Part shown: positions 43,728-53,884 of the stretch, piece after piece | How the letters are laid out: each line of letters starts with the position of its first letter | Position numbering within the stretch: the stretch's first letter is position 1 | Assembly: GCF_016019935.1 (NCBI RefSeq) | Contig: NZ_JAECMT010000001.1 | Location: 1,244,774 to 1,308,773 of the forward strand | Direction of reading: 5' to 3' | Origin: Paenibacillus sp. GSMTC-2017 | GTDB taxonomy: Bacteria; Bacillota; Bacilli; Paenibacillales; Paenibacillaceae | DNA: 64,000 nt | Translations under genes and position numbers: made by a program | The notes under the pieces: model-generated | Database searches by the model: none | What the model saw: only the letters and a program-made list of their open reading frames with translations | Told to the model about the DNA's origin: nothing

Positions 43728-46643
43728 TTACCCCCTTACCAAACTCGATTCGAATGGTTGACCATTCAAAGCGGAAGAAATAATAGATTGTTGTTCTGCT
43801 GCGTGAACTTCCTGATGTCCGCTTGCCGTGCTGGAACGATCTTGACGGCCGATGTAGCGAACTTGTACTTTACCTGGCGCTAGAGCGCGAAGGCGCGGTT
43901 CCATATAAGACCAGGAGCCCATGTTTTTCGGTTCTTCTTGTACCCAAACTATTTCTTCTAGCTTATTGAATTGGCTTATAATGCGCTCAAGCTCAGCTTG
44001 TGGCAACGGGTAAAGCTGCTCTACACGAGCAACGCGTAACCATGCATATTCATCAACACTTGCGGAAGACATTGCTTCTTCCAAATCAACCATCACTTTA
44101 CCAGTACCAAGAACAAGGCGTTTCACCTTATCTTTAGCCGCTTTTGCTTCCGACAAATTAAACTGAGGAAGTACTGGCTTGAAGGAACCTTCGCTAAGCT
44201 CAACGCCGTGCGACGCAACACGAGGGTTACGAATCAAACTTTTAGGTGCCATCAATACGAGTGGACGAACATTTTCAGCACCAAGCATTGCCGCTTGCTT
44301 ACGAAGCAAGTGGAAGTATTGTGCAGATGTCGTTAAGTTAGCAACTGTCCAGTTGTTATCAGCAGAAAGTTGCAAGAAACGTTCTAGACGAGCGCTGGAA
44401 TGCTCTGGACCTTGACCTTCGTAACCATGCGGAAGCAAGATTGCGATACCAGATTTCTGAGACCATTTTGCACGGCCTGCGGAAATAAATTGGTCAAAAA
44501 TAACTTGAGCTACGTTTGCGAAATCGCCATACTGTGCTTCCCAGATAACAAACGTTTCAGGTGCAAATACGTTGTAACCATATTCGAATCCTAAAACAGC
44601 TGTTTCTGACAACGGGCTGTTATGAACCGCAAATGATGCCTTCGCTTGTGGAAGCATATGCAATGGAGAGAACTTCTCCGCAGAAGCGTTATCGTTAAGC
44701 ATAATATGACGGTGAGCGAACGTTCCACGCTCAGAGTCTTGACCACTCAAACGAATCGGCGTTCCGTCAGCAAGTATCGTTGCGAATGCCAATGCCTCAG
44801 CATGTGCCCAATCAAGTTTTTCTCCATCGTTTAATCCTGTAGCACGACGTTGAAGAATACGTTGTAGCTTCGTATATTCTGTGAAACTTTCAGGACGATT
44901 AAGTAACTCAAGATTGATCTCTTTCAGTTCTTCTAAAGGAACCGCAGTGCGCACATCTTCAGGTACGATTACACCTGTCTCTTGTACTACTTTTGCTTTC
45001 GGTTTTCCTTCATTAGCTTTCATAGAGTCATAAGCAGCTTGTAGTGTTGCCGCAGTCTTAGCACGAAGCTCTTCAACTTGCGCTTCCGTTACTGCTTGCT
45101 CAGCTTTTAAATGATTGCTATAAAGCACGCTTACTGTAGGATGATTACGTACTTTTGAGTAGATTAGCGGTTGAGTTACTTCTGGATCATCCATTTCGTT
45201 GTGACCGTAACGACGGTAGCCAATTAGATCGATAACGAAACCTTTGTTGAAACGCAGACGATACTCGCACGCCAAACGTACTGCTGCAAGACAAGCTTCT
45301 GGTTCATCTGCATTAACGTGAACAATCGGAATATCGAATCCTTTTGCCAAGTCGCTGGCATAGTGAGTCGAACGAGAGTCAACGCTGTTTGTTGTGAAAC
45401 CAAGACGGTTGTTTGCAATAATATGAATAGTTCCACCGTTACGGTAGCCCTGTAAGTTGTTAAAGTTTAATGTTTCTGCAACAATGCCTTCACCAATAAA
45501 TGCTGCATCACCATGAACACAGATCGTTACTGCACCATGCTGATCCTGTACAGGGAAGCCTGGTTTGCTGCGATCTTCTTGTGCTGCACGAGTGAAGCCT
45601 TCAACTACTGGATTAACAAATTCTAGATGGCTTGGGTTGTTCGCTAAAGTCAATTTTGCACGAACTGTTTCCCCTTCAATTACTGCGCGATCAGCACCTA
45701 AGTGGTACTTTACGTCACCTGTCCAACCATAGTTAATTCCCATCGATCCTTCAGAAGGAATAAGTTCCTTGTTAGGGGAATGGTGGAATTCAGAGAAAAT
45801 TTTCTCGTATGGTTTCCCAAGTACGTGAGTAAGTACATTCAATCGTCCACGATGCGCCATACCCATCAAAATGTGATGAGCTCCGTCATGCGCTACCGCG
45901 CGAACGATCTCGTCCAGTACCGGTACCAACATGTCAACGCCTTCAATGGAGAATCGTTTCTGACCAACAAATGTTTTGTGAATGAAATTTTCGAATTGCT
46001 CAACTTGCATTAAGCGCTCAAGTAAAGCTTCTCTTTCTCTTGCGGATAATGGAGCCGGGAATGATCCCGATTCAGCTTGCTTATTAAGCCAATTACGTTC
46101 ATTTTCATCATGTATATGTGTAAATTCGTATGCTGCCGAACGGGTATAAATTTCTCTGAGTCGCACAATTGCTTCCCATCCATTCGCAAGCGTCTCAGGA
46201 GCGTTATCCCAGATCAAAGAAGCTGGAATCGATGCAAGATCCTCCTTCGTAAGTCCGAAGGTTTCTGGTTCAAGCAACTTCGTATCCGCAACCTGACTAA
46301 TTCCAAGCGGATTAATATCCGCACCTAAATGGCCGTACCTGCGGATATTCAGCATGAGCTGATGTGCGGCAACGACCTTCTTCAACATATTGCTGTCAAT
46401 TGGACCATTAGTAGCTGCAGTACCCGATTGTACAGTTCCGGCATTTGTTACCGGCGCAGTTGCCACTGTTGCTTGAACAGCCGTGGAAGGTGGTGCCCCC
46501 CATTGGACAAACATTTCGCGAACCGAAGCTTCAACAGCATTCGGATCATTCAGGAACAGTTCGTATTGCTCCTGGACATAACCAAGATTGGGACCATAGT
46601 AGCTTTTCCAAGGCGAAGAGTTGCGCTCATCATGGATGCTCAT
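43728..46643 (-). CDS. odhA: 2-oxoglutarate dehydrogenase E1
   Basis: This thiamine-diphosphate enzyme of about 970 residues has an N-terminal [19 protein letters not shown] region, [11 protein letters not shown], the ThDP motif [16 protein letters not shown] and [13 protein letters not shown]. It decarboxylates 2-oxoglutarate and passes the succinyl group to OdhB. I prefer the ATG at 46643 ([13 protein letters not shown]) with AGAGGGTGG about ten bases upstream; in-frame codons up to 46706 would add 21 residues not seen in Bacillus OdhA. First gene of the odhAB operon. Confidence 0.96.
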   Translation of the reverse strand: MSIHDERNSSPWKSYYGPNLGYVQEQYELFLNDPNAVEASVREMFVQWGAPPSTAVQATVATAPVTNAGTVQSGTAATNGPIDSNMLKKVVAAHQLMLNIRRYGHLGADINPLGISQVADTKLLEPETFGLTKEDLASIPASLIWDNAPETLANGWEAIVRLREIYTRSAAYEFTHIHDENERNWLNKQAESGSFPAPLSAREREALLERLMQVEQFENFIHKTFVGQKRFSIEGVDMLVPVLDEIVRAVAHDGAHHILMGMAHRGRLNVLTHVLGKPYEKIFSEFHHSPNKELIPSEGSMGINYGWTGDVKYHLGADRAVIEGETVRAKLTLANNPSHLEFVNPVVEGFTRAAQEDRSKPGFPVQDQHGAVTICVHGDAAFIGEGIVAETLNFNNLQGYRNGGTIHIIANNRLGFTTNSVDSRSTHYASDLAKGFDIPIVHVNADEPEACLAAVRLACEYRLRFNKGFVIDLIGYRRYGHNEMDDPEVTQPLIYSKVRNHPTVSVLYSNHLKAEQAVTEAQVEELRAKTAATLQAAYDSMKANEGKPKAKVVQETGVIVPEDVRTAVPLEELKEINLELLNRPESFTEYTKLQRILQRRATGLNDGEKLDWAHAEALAFATILADGTPIRLSGQDSERGTFAHRHIMLNDNASAEKFSPLHMLPQAKASFAVHNSPLSETAVLGFEYGYNVFAPETFVIWEAQYGDFANVAQVIFDQFISAGRAKWSQKSGIAILLPHGYEGQGPEHSSARLERFLQLSADNNWTVANLTTSAQYFHLLRKQAAMLGAENVRPLVLMAPKSLIRNPRVASHGVELSEGSFKPVLPQFNLSEAKAAKDKVKRLVLGTGKVMVDLEEAMSSASVDEYAWLRVARVEQLYPLPQAELERIISQFNKLEEIVWVQEEPKNMGSWSYMEPRLRALAPGKVQVRYIGRQDRSSTASGHQEVHAAEQQSIISSALNGQPFESSLVRG

Positions 46644-46739
46644 TGCAGAAATTCCACCCTCTCTATTCATAACCATCCTATTATTTTCTATGGCGGCTAT
46701 TTCCATACATATCCGCCTAGCCTTCTCTTTCCGTAGAAA

Positions 46740-46790
46740 AAGAAGAAGCTCATCAACTACGATTAATGCAGTTGCGTAGCTTCTTCATAT
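46740..46790 (-). terminator. terminator of the pepA / DNA-repair unit
   Basis: GAAGAAGCTacg ... AGCTTCTTC stem followed by TTTTTC on the minus strand, about 100 bases after the DNA alkylation repair gene and just upstream of odhA. Confidence 0.65.
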
Positions 46791-46889
46791 TTTATTACAT
46801 TAACCGCTTGCCAACCATAATCATATTGGCATCGGTTTCATCGATTTATAGCATCAATAGCAAAAATGATATAGTTGTTATGAAAAGTG

Positions 46890-47597
46890 TTAACAGATAC
46901 ATGTTTTTTTCTTTGTACCCGTTTTCCCCATAGCTTCTGCTTTATTAATATAATCCAGTGCTAGCGGTACTTTGCATGCTGTGTTTCCGACATCAACGTT
47001 CACTTTGCCAATATGCTCTGCAACTGCTTTTGCTTCCTCTTGCAGTTCTAAAACATAGATGCCAACTGTCATAACAAAACTATTCATCGTGTATCTAACA
47101 CGATTCTGCTCGCGATGAATATCTCTTTTGATGCGCTCAAGTAAGCTCCGGATTTCTGCCATCTCCAGCCTATCATCTGCTGTAATAGATATATAACCCG
47201 TGTAAGTACTCCATCCACAAGTAGCAACCATCTCTTTTGGACAATCGATCCATTCAAGTGCCAGCTCCCTAGCAAATGGACTTTCAGCAGCTACGCCTGA
47301 CACTGTGTATTCAGCGAGTGAATACCAATAGGCCTCCTCTACCCATTGCTGTAGAAGTTCTTTTGAAGTCAACTTTGGATTAATACTAATACCAGCTAAA
47401 TACATCGCATCAGAGTTACCAGAGGCATAGAGACGTTCTGCAAGTTCCTGATCCTTTTTTACGTATTTCACTAGTTTTTTAAGATCCCCAATTTTGACTC
47501 CAAATAAAGGCTCCATTGCACCGTGCCTCAAAAAAGTACCTTTCGTCTGCTCCGTACCCAGTCGCTCTAGCTCATGCATGATTTCATCGTATGTCAC
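46890..47597 (-). CDS. DNA alkylation repair protein (HEAT-like, PF08713)
   Basis: The protein is about 235 residues and all-helical, with HEAT-like repeats resembling the AlkD/AlkC superfamily (FGVKIGDLKKLVKYVKK; YWYSLAEYTVSG; ELALEWIDCPKEMVATCGWSTY). Such proteins bind or excise alkylated bases. The GTG at 47597 is seven bases after GGAGG. Its C-terminus has an unusual basic-cysteine ending (KTGTKKKTCIC). It is 35 bases after pepA and probably shares its transcript. Glycosylase activity is not certain for this branch. Confidence 0.8.
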   Translation of the reverse strand: MTYDEIMHELERLGTEQTKGTFLRHGAMEPLFGVKIGDLKKLVKYVKKDQELAERLYASGNSDAMYLAGISINPKLTSKELLQQWVEEAYWYSLAEYTVSGVAAESPFARELALEWIDCPKEMVATCGWSTYTGYISITADDRLEMAEIRSLLERIKRDIHREQNRVRYTMNSFVMTVGIYVLELQEEAKAVAEHIGKVNVDVGNTACKVPLALDYINKAEAMGKTGTKKKTCIC

Positions 47598-47632
47598 AAC
47601 AATTCCTCCACTAGCCAAACTGGTTATATTTC

Positions 47633-49159
47633 TTACTTTTTTGTACTAGCTAGTTCAACCAACGTTCTTACCATAACACCCGTTGCACCTTTTGGCTCCC
47701 AGCCTCGCGAAGCTTCGAGCCATGCAGTACCGCCAATATCTAAATGTACCCAAGGCAGACCCTCTGCGAAATGGCCGATAAATAAGCCCCCTGCACTTGC
47801 TCCGCCGTATCTACTGCCGCTATTTTTCAAATCAGCAGCATCACTTTTAAGATTATTTTTAAATTCTGCATACGCTGGCAACTGCCACACGCGCTCCCCT
47901 GTTTGCTCAGAAGCACGTTTCACTTCTTCCATAAGCGAATCATTATTTGTAACTGCACCAGTCGCCTCATAACCAAGCGCCACCATTACTGCACCAGTCA
48001 ATGTAGCTACATCGATTAACTTCGTTGCACCTCTGCGAATAGCAGTAGTTAACCCGTCAGCCAGAACAAGTCTGCCCTCAGCATCTGTATTAACGATTTC
48101 TACCGTATAGCCGCTCATCGTACGAATAACATCACCCGGCTTAAATGCTCGATCAGAAGGCATGTTTTCCGCAGTAGGTATAACCGCAACAATATTAACC
48201 TCTGCTTTAAGCTCAGCAAGTGCTTTTACAGCACCAAGTACTGCAGCAGCACCACCCATATCGGATATCATTTCTTCCATTCCTGGAGCTTTTTTAAGCG
48301 AAATACCACCTGTATCAAACGTAATTCCTTTACCGATTAAACCTAACGTTTCTGACGAATCAGAAGCACCTTTATAATGGATAACAATCATTCTTGGTGG
48401 ATTAATACTACCTTGACCGACACTAAGTAAACCACCCATTCTTTGCTCAGTTGCAGTCCACTCATCAATAACTTCTATTTCCAAATCAAGTGAATTTGCA
48501 AGTTCTTCTGCATGAAAAGCTAGACGCTCTGGCGTAAGATCATTACCCGGTAAGTTCGTCAAATCACGTGCATATCCTACTCCATCTGTTATGATCTTGC
48601 CACGATTAATTCCCAGTTCCCAAACTTGTTTATTACCGTGCTTCTCGTCGAATCCTGCTTCTGGTTTGAAAGTGATTTCCTCAAGCGCAAAACGATCCGT
48701 TTGATCCTTCTTAAGAGGTTTTCTATCATGAAGTGCAAGTACTAACCCTTCTGTCAACGCTTGTGCTACTGCATCTGCACCTTTTTCTGTAATAGCAACA
48801 TTTAGGATCGTAGATTGCAGAAGTACTTCTGCATGTTTTACACGAATGCTTTTTAGAGCTTTAGCTGCAGCTGCAGCCGCCCTTCTAATCCCATCTAATC
48901 CCGAACCATCTTCATAACCAACAAACACAATGTATGGAAGTTCAAATAGTCCCAGCGTAGACACTATTTCTGTTTGCTTCGGTTTTGCTTGAAACACTTC
49001 TTTGTCATACCCTTTTTTAAGTCTTGCATCAATTTCAGGATGTATAATGACGTTTGCTGGATCGCCAAATCCCTTTAATTGTTCCTCCGTAATGAATCTC
49101 ACAAGCGCTTCTGGTAGTTGCCCGCCACTTCTCGCCCCGTATGTAAATGATGTTGCCAT
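47633..49159 (-). CDS. pepA: leucyl aminopeptidase (M17 family)
   Basis: The enzyme is 508 residues with an N-terminal regulatory domain and a C-terminal catalytic domain carrying GLIGKGITFDTGGISLKK and the M17 signature VEIVNTDAEGRLVLAD. Residues Lys, Asp, Asp and Glu in these motifs bind two metals. It removes N-terminal residues from peptides in the cytoplasm. Length is typical. AGGG and AAGG lie just before the ATG. Followed closely by the DNA alkylation repair gene. Confidence 0.96.
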   Translation of the reverse strand: MATSFTYGARSGGQLPEALVRFITEEQLKGFGDPANVIIHPEIDARLKKGYDKEVFQAKPKQTEIVSTLGLFELPYIVFVGYEDGSGLDGIRRAAAAAAKALKSIRVKHAEVLLQSTILNVAITEKGADAVAQALTEGLVLALHDRKPLKKDQTDRFALEEITFKPEAGFDEKHGNKQVWELGINRGKIITDGVGYARDLTNLPGNDLTPERLAFHAEELANSLDLEIEVIDEWTATEQRMGGLLSVGQGSINPPRMIVIHYKGASDSSETLGLIGKGITFDTGGISLKKAPGMEEMISDMGGAAAVLGAVKALAELKAEVNIVAVIPTAENMPSDRAFKPGDVIRTMSGYTVEIVNTDAEGRLVLADGLTTAIRRGATKLIDVATLTGAVMVALGYEATGAVTNNDSLMEEVKRASEQTGERVWQLPAYAEFKNNLKSDAADLKNSGSRYGGASAGGLFIGHFAEGLPWVHLDIGGTAWLEASRGWEPKGATGVMVRTLVELASTKK

Positions 49160-49184
49160 CCTTCATCCCTCGCTTTCTGCATAT

Positions 49185-49214
49185 GAAAAAAAATCGGGGA
49201 AATAGACCCCGATT
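49185..49214 (-). terminator. terminator of the PAS kinase gene
   Basis: AATCGGGG / CCCCGATT with a seven-base loop, followed by TTTTTTTT on the minus strand. Confidence 0.93.
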
Positions 49215-49227
49215 CGATTCTAAACCT

Positions 49228-50622
49228 TTATTCTGCTAATGGCAAATAGATGATAAATTTAGTACCGCTTCCTACATCACTGTTCACACTAATCGTCCCA
49301 CCATGATTTCGAATAATACGGTAACTAACTGACAATCCAAGTCCAGTACCTTCTTGCTTTGTTGTAAAAAAAGGATCAAACAGTTTACCTTTTGTCGTTT
49401 TGTCCATACCTTTGCCATTATCTGCAATGGTTATTTCAGCATATTGTCCATTGATCGTCAAAATAATATCAATTCGACCTCTACGCTCAGTCTGAACCTC
49501 TTCGACCGCATCCAGAGAGTTTTTTACTATGTTAAGAATAACTTGCTTCACTTGTTTAATATCGATAGAGACAGTAGCTTCGGAATGATACGATTCCATT
49601 GAAATCTCGCAATTCCGTAGTAGTGCCTCACTTTCTGTCAGCATAACAACTTCCCGAATAAGAAGCTCAATTGATGTGGATTGTTTCATTGGAGCAGATG
49701 GTTTCGACGAATTAAGAAACTCATAAATAATGTCGTTAGCCCTATCTATTTCCGTCAAAATAATACGTGCATATTCTTCTTTGCCAACTTCGAGCAAATA
49801 AGGCTGTAATAATTGAATAAAACCTCGAATGCTAGTGAGCGGATTACGAATTTCATGAGCGATCGCTGCCGCGATCTTCCCAAGCATAGCGAGTTTATCA
49901 TTTTGCATCGCACTTTGTTCGATTTGCTTATACTCTGAAACATCTTTTATGCTGAACAGAAAATCACCATTTAACTGATCTCCATAGGTGACCGTTGCTA
50001 ATAGATGTTTCCCGTCTTTATGCTGAAACTCATAGTAACGGTTTCTCTTCATAAAAATTTCGCGATACAGTCTTAAGATCGTACGCCTCGTCTGAATATT
50101 CAACTTACTATGACGCAAGATTTGTCTAATATTGCGCCCTGCAAGTGTCTTTCTTGGAATATCAAAAAACTTAGCCATTTGCAAATTAATAAATACTAAA
50201 ATTCCGTCACTATCAAATAATGCAATTCCACTATCCAAATGTTGTAATACATTTTCATATTTATTTTTTTCTTCTTCAAAAGACCGATTGGAACGTACTA
50301 ACTTCTCACGAATTTCCGAGATCTTCTGATCAACCGGTAACTCTACAATATCTCCAGCAGAATCAACTTCTAACTTGAAACGAGTAGCGACCATCAACTC
50401 CATCAAAAATACAAATGAGCGATGGTATAGTTGAATGGCATCTTTTGTTTCAACATTGGCAGCTAATGCTTGTATGCATTCTTCATGAATGGCGATAATC
50501 TCTTCGTAATTAAGCCCGTATAGTTGTTTCCCCAGTTCATTTGCATGAATAAGCGATGCTTCCTTACCGCCCCGTATATATTCGGCAAGCGCCGGGAAAT
50601 AACGCTTTCGAATGGCTTGCAT
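49228..50622 (-). CDS. PAS sensor histidine kinase with an RsbU-like N-terminal domain
   Basis: This soluble kinase has 464 residues. About 110 N-terminal helical residues (IRKRYFPALAEYIRGGKEA) resemble the N-terminal domain of RsbU/RsbR-type proteins. One PAS domain (LDSGIALFDSDGILVFINLQ) follows, then a DHp helix with the His in AIAHEIRNPLTSIRGF (about residue 250) and a HATPase (NIVKNSLDAVEE; GTGLGLSVSYRII). It is probably a Spo0F-directed sporulation kinase. GGGGAGG lies eight bases before the ATG; a Spo0A-like box lies upstream of its promoter. Confidence 0.9.
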   Translation of the reverse strand: MQAIRKRYFPALAEYIRGGKEASLIHANELGKQLYGLNYEEIIAIHEECIQALAANVETKDAIQLYHRSFVFLMELMVATRFKLEVDSAGDIVELPVDQKISEIREKLVRSNRSFEEEKNKYENVLQHLDSGIALFDSDGILVFINLQMAKFFDIPRKTLAGRNIRQILRHSKLNIQTRRTILRLYREIFMKRNRYYEFQHKDGKHLLATVTYGDQLNGDFLFSIKDVSEYKQIEQSAMQNDKLAMLGKIAAAIAHEIRNPLTSIRGFIQLLQPYLLEVGKEEYARIILTEIDRANDIIYEFLNSSKPSAPMKQSTSIELLIREVVMLTESEALLRNCEISMESYHSEATVSIDIKQVKQVILNIVKNSLDAVEEVQTERRGRIDIILTINGQYAEITIADNGKGMDKTTKGKLFDPFFTTKQEGTGLGLSVSYRIIRNHGGTISVNSDVGSGTKFIIYLPLAE

Positions 50623-50679
50623 CTACTATTCCTCCCCGGCAAACACTATAGATAATGAAATAAATTTCACTCTTCACTA

Positions 50680-50726
50680 ATCATAGGTTTAGTTTACAAA
50701 GGCTGTCAATCGGAAATCCTGTCGAA
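50680..50726 (-). promoter_or_regulatory. sigma-A promoter and candidate Spo0A box of the PAS kinase
   Basis: TTGACA (50704-50709), 18-base spacer and TATGAT (50680-50685) on the minus strand. The motif TTCGACA (reverse of TGTCGAA, seven bases of the 0A consensus) is at 50720-50726, just upstream of the -35. Confidence 0.6.
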
Positions 50727-50843
50727 ATATACGATCTTCATAGTCGAAAAGATTCGTTTTTAAGAACATATTTTGACGCTAATTGTCGTCATTTTATAGG
50801 ACTTAGAGACTGTCTCAAGATGTTAATCTTAATCTCGCTCACG

Positions 50844-51365
50844 TTAATTATCGTCATCATCCTCGTTATCGTTACCTTTTTGATCATGTTCTCGTTCGTC
50901 GTTTCGGCTATGTTCTCGTTCATCATCGCCATCAGATTCTCGATCCTTGTGTTCTTCATCGCGTTCATGATTATCATCATCGTCTTGATCATCATTACGT
51001 TCACTATCGCCACGATTACCACCGCGATCATTATCATTTTTTGTTTCATTTTCACGATCATCGTCATCATGATCATCATCTCGGTCATCGTCACGTTCAT
51101 TGTCTCGATCTTCATCTCGGTCATCGTCATCTTTAGTCTCTTTCGACCAATCTTTCGGTTTCGCAGTAGGCATAACCGGCTTATTTTGTTTCTCCTTATC
51201 TTTATCTCTGTCCTTGCCTTTGCCTCCATCTATTTCTTTGTGCCAATCCCTATCTCTATCGTTGTTATGATCATCTTCGTCGTTATCATCATTGTCATCT
51301 CGATCATCATCGTCGTTATCATCATTGTCATTCTCGTCGTCATCGTCGTCGTTTCGATCATCTTT
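50844..51365 (-). repeat. low-complexity Asp/Glu/Asn/Arg-coding region
   Basis: About 170 codons dominated by GAT, GAC, AAT, CGA and GAA (runs such as DDRDDNDDNDEDDHNNDRDR) encode the C-terminal tail of RsgI. The antisense strand gives meaningless Ile/Val-rich open frames. Confidence 0.9.
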
Positions 51366-52355
51366 ACCTTGATGTTTGCTCGGTTTTGATGTTGGCTTCT
51401 GAGTCGGTTTTGGCTTCAAAGTCGGATTCATAGTTGGAGGTAAGGTTGGATTTTTAGTCGGTTGCTCTGTACTCCCATCCCCAACTGAACTCGTTGGCTT
51501 CGGCTTTTCTTCCCCTCTCTCTTCCATCTCTTTTGCAAGTAATTGCTGTAACTTTTGCTTAGTTGAAGAACCATCTTTGCTTTCGACAATTTTTTCAACG
51601 CCACCAACGGGCTTCATAATGGAATCAATAGATTGATCTTTTACTTTATCCAGCGTTAGATCATATCCTTCACTTTTCGCAACTAAATAAGCGGCCAATT
51701 TGCCTGCTGATATTCCATTAGCGTCCGCTTCTGCTCGCATTTCCGCAGGAATGGACAATGTCGTAATCGATACATTTTTTGTTGTTGAGGCATGTTCTGT
51801 CAGCCAATTTTGAAGTTTACGATCTAGTTTCTTTGTCATCACAGACTCAAAATCTAAGTCCAGCTTCTTTTGCCCATCTAACAACATGCTCGTTATAAAA
51901 ATATCTTTATGAGAGGAATCTAAATAATGGGCTTTACTGGCCTCCTCTAAAATAGACGCAGCGACCTTATCTACTTTCTTTCCCTTGTAAGAGAGGCCTT
52001 CAATAATTTTTTCACCGTCTTTATTTAAAGCACGAAGTTCCCGAACCTTTTCCCTTTTGTCCACACCAATTTCTATGCTTGGATTAATATCCATAGTGAG
52101 ATAAGCAACGACAGGATTTGTACCTTGTAGAGAATAAGCGAGTCCAGCAAAAAGCAAAAGGCAGAACATAGCTGCAGCTCCAGCGTAACGGTAAATCGTA
52201 CGATTTATACGCCTTGGTCTAAGATGTTCTTCTTCAAAGGTAATTTCTTCGCCGATTTGAGGTGAGCCTTGAAGGGGAGCACGAACAAATTGACCGTCTT
52301 GCGTCATTACAACTGCATGTTTAGTATCGATACTGACTATAACTCCACGCTTCAT
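50844..52355 (-). CDS. rsgI: anti-sigma-I factor RsgI with a long charged tail
   Basis: The protein is 503 residues, with a cytoplasmic RsgI-N anti-sigma domain (MKRGVIVSIDTKHAVVMTQD) and one membrane helix at about residues 56-77. The extracytoplasmic domain starts with the family signature VVAYLTMDINPSIEIGVDK; a Pro/Thr-rich linker (about 285-335) follows, then a tail of about 170 residues that is almost only D, E, N, R, K and H. It holds SigI at the membrane until a signal outside releases it. The ATG overlaps the sigI stop by four bases (ATGA). Confidence 0.93.
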   Translation of the reverse strand: MKRGVIVSIDTKHAVVMTQDGQFVRAPLQGSPQIGEEITFEEEHLRPRRINRTIYRYAGAAAMFCLLLFAGLAYSLQGTNPVVAYLTMDINPSIEIGVDKREKVRELRALNKDGEKIIEGLSYKGKKVDKVAASILEEASKAHYLDSSHKDIFITSMLLDGQKKLDLDFESVMTKKLDRKLQNWLTEHASTTKNVSITTLSIPAEMRAEADANGISAGKLAAYLVAKSEGYDLTLDKVKDQSIDSIMKPVGGVEKIVESKDGSSTKQKLQQLLAKEMEERGEEKPKPTSSVGDGSTEQPTKNPTLPPTMNPTLKPKPTQKPTSKPSKHQGKDDRNDDDDDENDNDDNDDDDRDDNDDNDEDDHNNDRDRDWHKEIDGGKGKDRDKDKEKQNKPVMPTAKPKDWSKETKDDDDRDEDRDNERDDDRDDDHDDDDRENETKNDNDRGGNRGDSERNDDQDDDDNHERDEEHKDRESDGDDEREHSRNDEREHDQKGNDNEDDDDN

Positions 52356-53167
52356 TTGCTCACCTCCCTGCTGCTTATCGTTTCATCACTTCTAATTCGT
52401 AAATAGTCGTTCATAAAGGGATATGTACCCGACAAAATAATAGCAATTGCAATAATATATTTCCGATTACGTTCAATCGTTTTTCTAGAAACTGCACACG
52501 CAAGAATAAGCTCCTTTATTGGCATTCTGTTCGATTGTCTAAGTACTTCCATAAGTTCAACATCATCTGCTAACTTCTTAGCAATCCCAATGAGCATAAT
52601 GCGGGAATCAGAATGTTTGGGAGAAAGTTCAACTAGCTCAGCAAAAGTTATTCCATATTGCTCGAGCTCCTGACTAAGTTCACCAATTTCCAGCCTTCTG
52701 TCGTTATCCGTTTGGTTTGTTTCATGTATAGCCATCGCTTGTTTAGTATCAAGCTCATTGTAAATAGACTGATCCTCAGCCTCTGAATCAAACATACTGT
52801 AAGGGACAGCCTTCAAATGCCTTTCTTCTTTTCGGACATAGTCAATAAGCCGACGTTGTATGACGGTTTTCGCAAATCCAAGGAATGACTTTCCTGCATC
52901 ACTGTCAAAGTGATTAATGGCTTCATTAAAAGCAAGCAAAGCTATACTAAACTCATCGTCACGTCCTGGCTCGATATACCTCTTACTAAATCCGCTTGTA
53001 ACTTTTGCAATGTATGGATAATACTCAGCGATAAATTGCTCACGCAAATGCTCTTCGCCTTGCCTAATCTTAAGAATATACTGCTCTGGCTCTAACTTAA
53101 GCTCGGAAGACTCAGTCCCACTCGGAACCGATCTCTTCAGAAACCGCTTAAATAGCATAAGCAACAA
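52352..53167 (-). CDS. sigI: RNA polymerase sigma factor SigI
   Basis: This sigma-70-family factor is about 271 residues, with region 2 (FSKRYIEPGRDDEFSIALLA; KSFLGFAKTVIQRRLIDYVR) and a C-terminal region 4-like helix-turn-helix (MPIKELILACAVSRKTIERN). In Bacillus and relatives SigI controls heat- and envelope-related genes or polysaccharide degradation. The start is either TTG at 53167, just after GAGGTGGAG, or the ATG nine bases later; an upstream reading to 53287 covers the promoter and is unlikely. Co-transcribed with rsgI. Confidence 0.93.
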   Translation of the reverse strand: MLLMLFKRFLKRSVPSGTESSELKLEPEQYILKIRQGEEHLREQFIAEYYPYIAKVTSGFSKRYIEPGRDDEFSIALLAFNEAINHFDSDAGKSFLGFAKTVIQRRLIDYVRKEERHLKAVPYSMFDSEAEDQSIYNELDTKQAMAIHETNQTDNDRRLEIGELSQELEQYGITFAELVELSPKHSDSRIMLIGIAKKLADDVELMEVLRQSNRMPIKELILACAVSRKTIERNRKYIIAIAIILSGTYPFMNDYLRIRSDETISSREVSK

Positions 53168-53191
53168 CTGCTCCACCTCGCTACTAATAAT

Positions 53192-53221
53192 TTCGTATAC
53201 TACATCCCCATTTCCGGGGGT
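53192..53221 (-). promoter_or_regulatory. putative SigI-dependent autoregulatory promoter
   Basis: ACCCCC (53216-53221) and CGAA (53192-53195), separated by 20 bases, lie 24 bases before the sigI start. These match the -35 ACCCCC / -10 CGAA elements reported for SigI promoters; I am not sure that a spacer of 20 is within range. Confidence 0.6.
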
Positions 53222-53259
53222 ATATATTAAAATATGTTCATAATTATTTTCAAACAAAA

Positions 53260-53290
53260 AACAGAAAAGCCTCCACGAGGGAGGCAAAAT
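53260..53290 (-). terminator. terminator of the small zinc-finger gene
   Basis: GCCTCC / GGAGGC around TCGT on the minus strand, followed by TTTTC. Confidence 0.8.
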
Positions 53291-53304
53291 AAATTCCCAT
53301 ATTG

Positions 53305-53721
53305 TTATACTGAAGAACGACCACGCATAAGCTTGTTTCGCCTACTATTGAGAATACCTAGCCGCTTTTTAAGAACAAGTTGCCAATCCTTATCGTCAAT
53401 TTGTTTAGCAAAACCCAATAGGTCAAGCCCCATATCAATCTGACTTCGCACGACTTCAATAGGCTCTTCATTTTCATGATTAACGCAGTTCTCTAGAAGC
53501 ACCTGCTCTTCTTGCTCCACATAATCTACAAAATCCACTTCAGCCGCACCGTCTCCATGAGCATATTCAGCTAAAATATCATACTCATGTTGAGCCAAAT
53601 AATGAACATCTACACGATGACAGACCGGACAAAACAGGATAGGCACATTATGAATATGTGTGCGGAAATGTTTTAGCGTCCCTCTTGTTCCAATCATACT
53701 GGCTCCACAACAAAAGCTCAT
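53305..53721 (-). CDS. small zinc-finger-like protein of unknown function
   Basis: This encodes 138 residues. CC at positions 4-5 (MSFCCGASMIG) and CPVC near residue 31 form a probable zinc knuckle resembling YgiT-type fingers. The rest is acidic and then a basic helical end (LKKRLGILNSRRNKLMRGR). AGGAGAG lies about eight bases before the ATG. It has its own terminator just ahead of the sigI promoter. Family not recognised. Confidence 0.7.
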   Translation of the reverse strand: MSFCCGASMIGTRGTLKHFRTHIHNVPILFCPVCHRVDVHYLAQHEYDILAEYAHGDGAAEVDFVDYVEQEEQVLLENCVNHENEEPIEVVRSQIDMGLDLLGFAKQIDDKDWQLVLKKRLGILNSRRNKLMRGRSSV

Positions 53722-53884
53722 GTAGACACTCTCCTTACTTTATAAGCATTCGCTTAAGTTTGCTCGAAACAAACGATCCGTAAGTATAGTCTTAATTTAT
53801 TATGTATTCGCTATTATAACAGGAAATTCCTGCATCACTTCCATTTATTAAGATTTATTAATTGTCGTTTTTTGGTGAAAATGC

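Noticed and set aside
46077..46736. Plus-strand ORFs opposite the start of odhA.
   Set aside because: Fully inside the conserved odhA coding sequence on the other strand, with poor start sites.
50789..51229. A 146-codon minus-strand ORF rich in Met/Lys/Ile.
   Set aside because: Frame-shifted reading of the same RsgI low-complexity tail.
50820..51389. A 189-codon plus-strand ORF rich in Ile/Val/Phe that looks like a membrane protein.
   Set aside because: It is the antisense of the GAT/GAC-rich RsgI tail; the reverse complement of Asp codons reads as Ile/Val. No ribosome-binding site.
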